Shown here: positions 5,530-7,666 of the stretch, in pieces | Layout: the number at the start of each line of letters is the position of its first letter | Numbering within the stretch: the stretch's first letter is position 1 | NCBI GenBank assembly: GCA_026986935.1 | Contig: JALSNP010000078.1 | Span: forward strand, 1-7,666 | Reading direction: 5' to 3' | From: Pyrodictiaceae archaeon | GTDB taxonomy: Archaea; Thermoproteota; Thermoprotei_A; Sulfolobales; Pyrodictiaceae | DNA: 7,666 nt | Translations under genes and position numbers: made by a program | The notes under the pieces: model-generated | Told to the model about the DNA's origin: nothing | Seen by the model: only the letters and a program-made list of their open reading frames with translations | Database searches by the model: none

Positions 5530-6066
5530 TTACCACCTCCCCTGCTTCACCCTAGCCGATACAAAGCCCACAGCCACAAACAAGGCCACAGCCATGGCCA
5601 CGATAACGCCAGTAGCATCAACCAACGGTCCCTTGATAAGCTCACCAGGCTTAGCGACAAAAGACTCAACCCCCGCATGTACACCAAAACGCACACCATT
5701 TAGAGACAGTATCCCCCCAGACCCCCTAACCGAGACAAACAAGTCAAAAGCAACACTATAAGCCCTATAAGAGAAGGGCCAGAAAAGGGGAGCAGGCCCC
5801 GTAAACACGTCGGCAAAGATATGGATCAACGAGAGAAGAGAAGCCATAATAACCAAGCGGCCCAGGGAAGAACCCCTCCACCACACGCCCAGAGCCAACA
5901 AGACAAGCCACACAACCAAGCTATGAAGAGGAGAACGATGAACACCCAACAACGCATCAACATCGGGCAACAACCCGAGCAAAGCAAGCACACCAGCACG
6001 ACGAGCACCAGTAACAGGGTAGAGCACGGCAAAGCTCATAGCATAGTGGGCAAGACTACTAGGCAA
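5530..6066 (-). CDS. DUF457/YdjM-like membrane-bound metal-dependent hydrolase
   Basis: The product is a 178-residue integral membrane protein. It has the features of the YdjM/DUF457 family (annotated as LexA-binding, membrane-bound metal-dependent hydrolase): an N-terminal histidine (MPSSLAHYAMSF, His7), LLPDVDALLG (Asp-Val-Asp at 35-37), HRSPLHSL (His43, His48), HIFADVFTG (His82, Asp86) and PLFWPFS. The conserved His and Asp residues at membrane edges could bind a metal. Hydrophobic helices lie at about 22-34, 48-63, 70-88 and 150-170. Biochemical function is not established for the family; a phospholipid- or lipid-directed hydrolase is a common guess. Start: TTG with a GGGGGTG tract nine bases upstream. 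A TATA-like GTTTTATGG lies a little further up. It shares a strand with the anchored hydrolase downstream (115-base gap) and is divergent from the glycosyltransferase. Confidence 0.75.
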   Translation of the reverse strand: MPSSLAHYAMSFAVLYPVTGARRAGVLALLGLLPDVDALLGVHRSPLHSLVVWLVLLALGVWWRGSSLGRLVIMASLLSLIHIFADVFTGPAPLFWPFSYRAYSVAFDLFVSVRGSGGILSLNGVRFGVHAGVESFVAKPGELIKGPLVDATGVIVAMAVALFVAVGFVSARVKQGRW

Positions 6067-6090
6067 ACAACCAGCACCCCCCTTAGCGAG

Positions 6091-6099
6091 CCATAAAAC
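6091..6099 (-). promoter_or_regulatory. Possible TATA box for the DUF457 gene
   Basis: On the minus strand GTTTTATGG is centred about 30 bases before the TTG start at 6066. Standard spacing would start the transcript within a few bases of the TTG, so the message could be nearly leaderless; the GGGGGTG tract would then not be used. These two readings conflict and the sequence does not decide. Confidence 0.3.
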
Positions 6100-6179
6100 G
6101 AGATAAGGAAGGAAGAGGTGTTAAGAAGGCTTATGAAGACGTCGTATTACATGCATCATATATGGTCAAAATACCGTGT

Positions 6180-6188
6180 GTTATACAT
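6180..6188 (+). promoter_or_regulatory. Possible TATA box for the glycosyltransferase gene
   Basis: GTTATACAT lies about 26-28 bases before GTG 6212. A transcript starting near 6210 would be leaderless from that GTG. Another AT-rich candidate, CATATATGG at 6157-6165, would give a longer leader that includes GGTGA (6211-6215), ahead of TTG 6221. Confidence 0.35.
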
Positions 6189-6220
6189 AGCTAGTTACGT
6201 AGATATTTGCGGTGAAGACG

Positions 6221-7273
6221 TTGGCGAAGCACATAGTTTTAGTTCACCCCCACGGCGAAGGAAGCACATACTATGTTACCCAGAAACTGTGGCAAGGGCT
6301 AGTAAGAGAGGGCTATAGAGCTAACATAATTAGCTATGGTTCCTGGCTTGTCCCAAGGCTTATTCTACGAGACGTAGAGAACTTGCGGGCACTGAGGAAG
6401 AACGATGCAATTATATATACAGGAAGCGTAGTATTTATTTCTCCGTATTTTATCAACAAGCCTCGCTTCCTATTTGTCCACGGCTATAATTTATCGGACT
6501 TCCTTTATGGACGAAAAGAACTGTTTAGTAAACTGCTAGGCGCCTCCTACTTGGCTTCGTATATTCTAGCGAAAGAAGTAAATATTATAGATAAATATAT
6601 TTGCCATAGTATTACATCTTGCGAATATAATAAAATCGAACACGATAAGCGAATACTCCTCCCACAGTTCGTTTTCAGAGATGAAATCATAGAGTACCAA
6701 AGATATAGAAAACACACTTATATCAGAAATAATGCTAGAAGAACCCATAGGGTTATAACATATATCTCCTCAGCGTACAACTCGCATAGACTATTAAGAC
6801 CACTCCACATAGCCTATATACTGAGACAAGTTGTGAAACAGCTTAATAATTGTATTGAGCTAATAATAGTTACTCCTCAATACAACTTCTCATTAAAATC
6901 ATCATGTCTTTTTGTCAGAACGCTAAAGCCTATGAAAAGAGAACCCTTTTTAAAGCTATTAGCTAGCAGTGATCTTTATATAGAGAGAAATCTTGATGAA
7001 GAACTCGGTCTTGTAACCCTAGAGGCCGGATTAGTAGGTACACCAGTTGCAAAAATAACGCTTCCCAATTATGTTGATCGCCAAGATTATACCGAGGACG
7101 AGATACTCCTAGGTACATCTATAAGAGATCTCGTAGATTCCCTAGTCAACTACTTTAAAAATATAGATGAAACGAGGAACGAATACGCAAAGAAGCTAAG
7201 CAACTTCATACTCACGAAGAGGGAATGGAACAATGTAAAGCAAGAGCTAGTGAAAGAAATAAACAAGGCCTAG
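6221..7273 (+). CDS. GT-B fold glycosyltransferase (GT4-like)
   Basis: The product is about 350 residues and cytoplasmic or membrane-associated, and would transfer a sugar from a nucleotide sugar to a growing glycan. The N-terminal half starts with a strand HIVLVHPHGEGS and helix, as in GT-B enzymes, and includes RFLFVHGYNLSDF. The C-terminal half has ELIIVTPQYNF, then the donor-site region SSDLYIERNLDEELGLVT with the E-x7-E motif (Glu260 and Glu268) followed by AGLVGTPVAKI, as in family GT4. The acceptor and the donor sugar cannot be told. Start: TTG 6221 with GGTGA five bases upstream, the same arrangement as in dsrE; GTG 6212, three codons earlier, is the alternative if the message is leaderless. 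The gene is much more AT-rich than the sulfur operon (6601-6660 has 20 G+C in 60 bases), common in surface-glycan genes and suggestive of transfer. A nucleotidyltransferase gene follows after a gap of about 107 bases. Confidence 0.75.
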   Translation: MAKHIVLVHPHGEGSTYYVTQKLWQGLVREGYRANIISYGSWLVPRLILRDVENLRALRKNDAIIYTGSVVFISPYFINKPRFLFVHGYNLSDFLYGRKELFSKLLGASYLASYILAKEVNIIDKYICHSITSCEYNKIEHDKRILLPQFVFRDEIIEYQRYRKHTYIRNNARRTHRVITYISSAYNSHRLLRPLHIAYILRQVVKQLNNCIELIIVTPQYNFSLKSSCLFVRTLKPMKREPFLKLLASSDLYIERNLDEELGLVTLEAGLVGTPVAKITLPNYVDRQDYTEDEILLGTSIRDLVDSLVNYFKNIDETRNEYAKKLSNFILTKREWNNVKQELVKEINKA

Positions 7274-7350
7274 GTGAGTCTTATCTAATTAATTCGCTAA
7301 TCAGGAAAACAGAACGCGTCTATAGATCCTCGTAAAGTCTTATAGAATAT

Positions 7351-7358
7351 CTTTTAAA
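7351..7358 (+). promoter_or_regulatory. TATA box of the nucleotidyltransferase gene
   Basis: CTTTTAAA lies 23-30 bases before the first of two tandem GTG codons (7381, 7384), the spacing expected between an archaeal TATA box and the transcription start. No GGTG-type ribosome-binding site lies before the GTGs, so the message is probably leaderless. The rest of the 7274-7380 gap is AT-rich and shows nothing else. Confidence 0.55.
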
Positions 7359-7380
7359 GCCTTAAAGCTAAGCGCATAAA

Positions 7381-7666
7381 GTGGTGCCCTACGCCTTGGT
7401 TGGTGTTGTTGCTGTTCTTGCTGGTGGTGAGGGTAGGAGGTTTCGGCCTTATACTGAGATTGTTCCTAAGCCTATGATACCTGTTGGTAGGGAGGAGAAG
7501 CCTTTGCTCGAGCACATTGTTTCTTGGCTCACGGGGCAGGGTTTGAGGCGTTTCGTCCTCCTCGTTGGTTATCGGTGGAGGCAGGTAAGGAACTATTTCC
7601 GCGACGGAGGGGACTGGGGCGCCGAGATAACCTATAGCGTTGATAGCGAGGAGTACCGTGGCACCG
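7381..7666 (+). CDS. Sugar-phosphate nucleotidyltransferase, N-terminal part (cut by window edge)
   Basis: The frame is open from tandem GTG codons to the window end (95 complete codons plus one base). The translation has the classic N-terminus of the NTP_transferase family: VVAVLAGGEGRRFRPYT with the nucleotide-binding GGxGxR loop, then IVPKPMIPVG with the PKPM motif. It continues with PLLEHIVSWL, RFVLLVGYRW and GAEITYSVD. Such enzymes make an activated sugar (for example UDP- or dTDP-glucose, or GDP-mannose) from a sugar 1-phosphate and a nucleoside triphosphate; the part present cannot tell which. Variation from the family norm is small: RPYTEIVPKP replaces the commoner RPLT..xPKP. With the preceding glycosyltransferase it suggests a glycan or S-layer N-glycosylation cluster continuing to the right. 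The codons differ from the sulfur operon, with many GTT, GCT and GGT. Confidence 0.88.
   Translation, partial: MVPYALVGVVAVLAGGEGRRFRPYTEIVPKPMIPVGREEKPLLEHIVSWLTGQGLRRFVLLVGYRWRQVRNYFRDGGDWGAEITYSVDSEEYRGT

Noticed and set aside
5821..6096. Gln/Thr/His-rich plus-strand frame antisense to the DUF457 gene
   Set aside because: The composition is the reverse image of leucine-rich membrane helices; no homology signs.
6163..6173. TGGTCAAAATA shared with the dsrE promoter (991-1001)
   Set aside because: Eleven-base matches are expected by chance several times in a window of this size. At 6163 it is not followed by a TATA box and the flanking dyad arms are missing.

Overview
The window looks like chromosomal DNA of a hyperthermophilic crenarchaeon (Thermoprotei, perhaps Desulfurococcales/Pyrodictiaceae). 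The signs are heavy ATA/AGG/CTA codon use, very tight gene packing, many GTG and TTG starts preceded by GGTGA/GGAGGTG ribosome-binding sites, AT-rich archaeal TATA boxes 20-40 bases before starts, and families typical of that group (DUF1122, DsrE/TusA sulfur carriers, a sulfide:quinone reductase-like flavoprotein with DUF1641, DUF457 membrane proteins). The placement is inferred from style and gene content; there is no rRNA or other marker in the window. I see no tRNA, rRNA, CRISPR array or insertion sequence.

Layout. 1-210 is the 3' end of an unrecognised plus-strand gene. It overlaps tail to tail with a minus-strand DUF1122 gene (201-860). The 185-base divergent spacer (861-1045) is AT-rich and holds two clear dyads, one of which straddles the TATA box of the next operon. 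1046-3360 is a plus-strand sulfur-metabolism operon: a DsrE-family sulfurtransferase, TusA, a flavoprotein of the sulfide:quinone oxidoreductase/flavocytochrome c sulfide dehydrogenase superfamily, and a DUF1641 protein. A short hairpin marks the convergent boundary. 3465-5414 (minus) is a large secreted, C-terminally anchored protein with a probable TIM-barrel glycoside-hydrolase domain and a carbohydrate-binding-like domain. Upstream of it on the same strand is a multi-pass DUF457/YdjM-type membrane protein (5530-6066). From about 6120 the DNA becomes AT-rich and carries a GT-B glycosyltransferase (6221-7273) and then the start of a sugar-phosphate nucleotidyltransferase (7381 to the window end), likely the edge of a surface-glycan cluster.

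How it fits together. In the sulfur operon the flavoprotein would oxidise sulfide or a related sulfur compound at the membrane and pass electrons to quinone. TusA (Cys14) and DsrE (single Cys96) could then accept and relay the sulfane sulfur as persulfides. DUF1641 would be an accessory partner of the flavoprotein. The right half is about the cell surface: an anchored hydrolase-like protein with ten N-glycosylation sequons, a membrane protein, and enzymes that make nucleotide sugars and transfer sugars. The most notable new-looking items are the compact DsrE-TusA-flavoprotein-DUF1641 relay and the operator-like dyad around its promoter.
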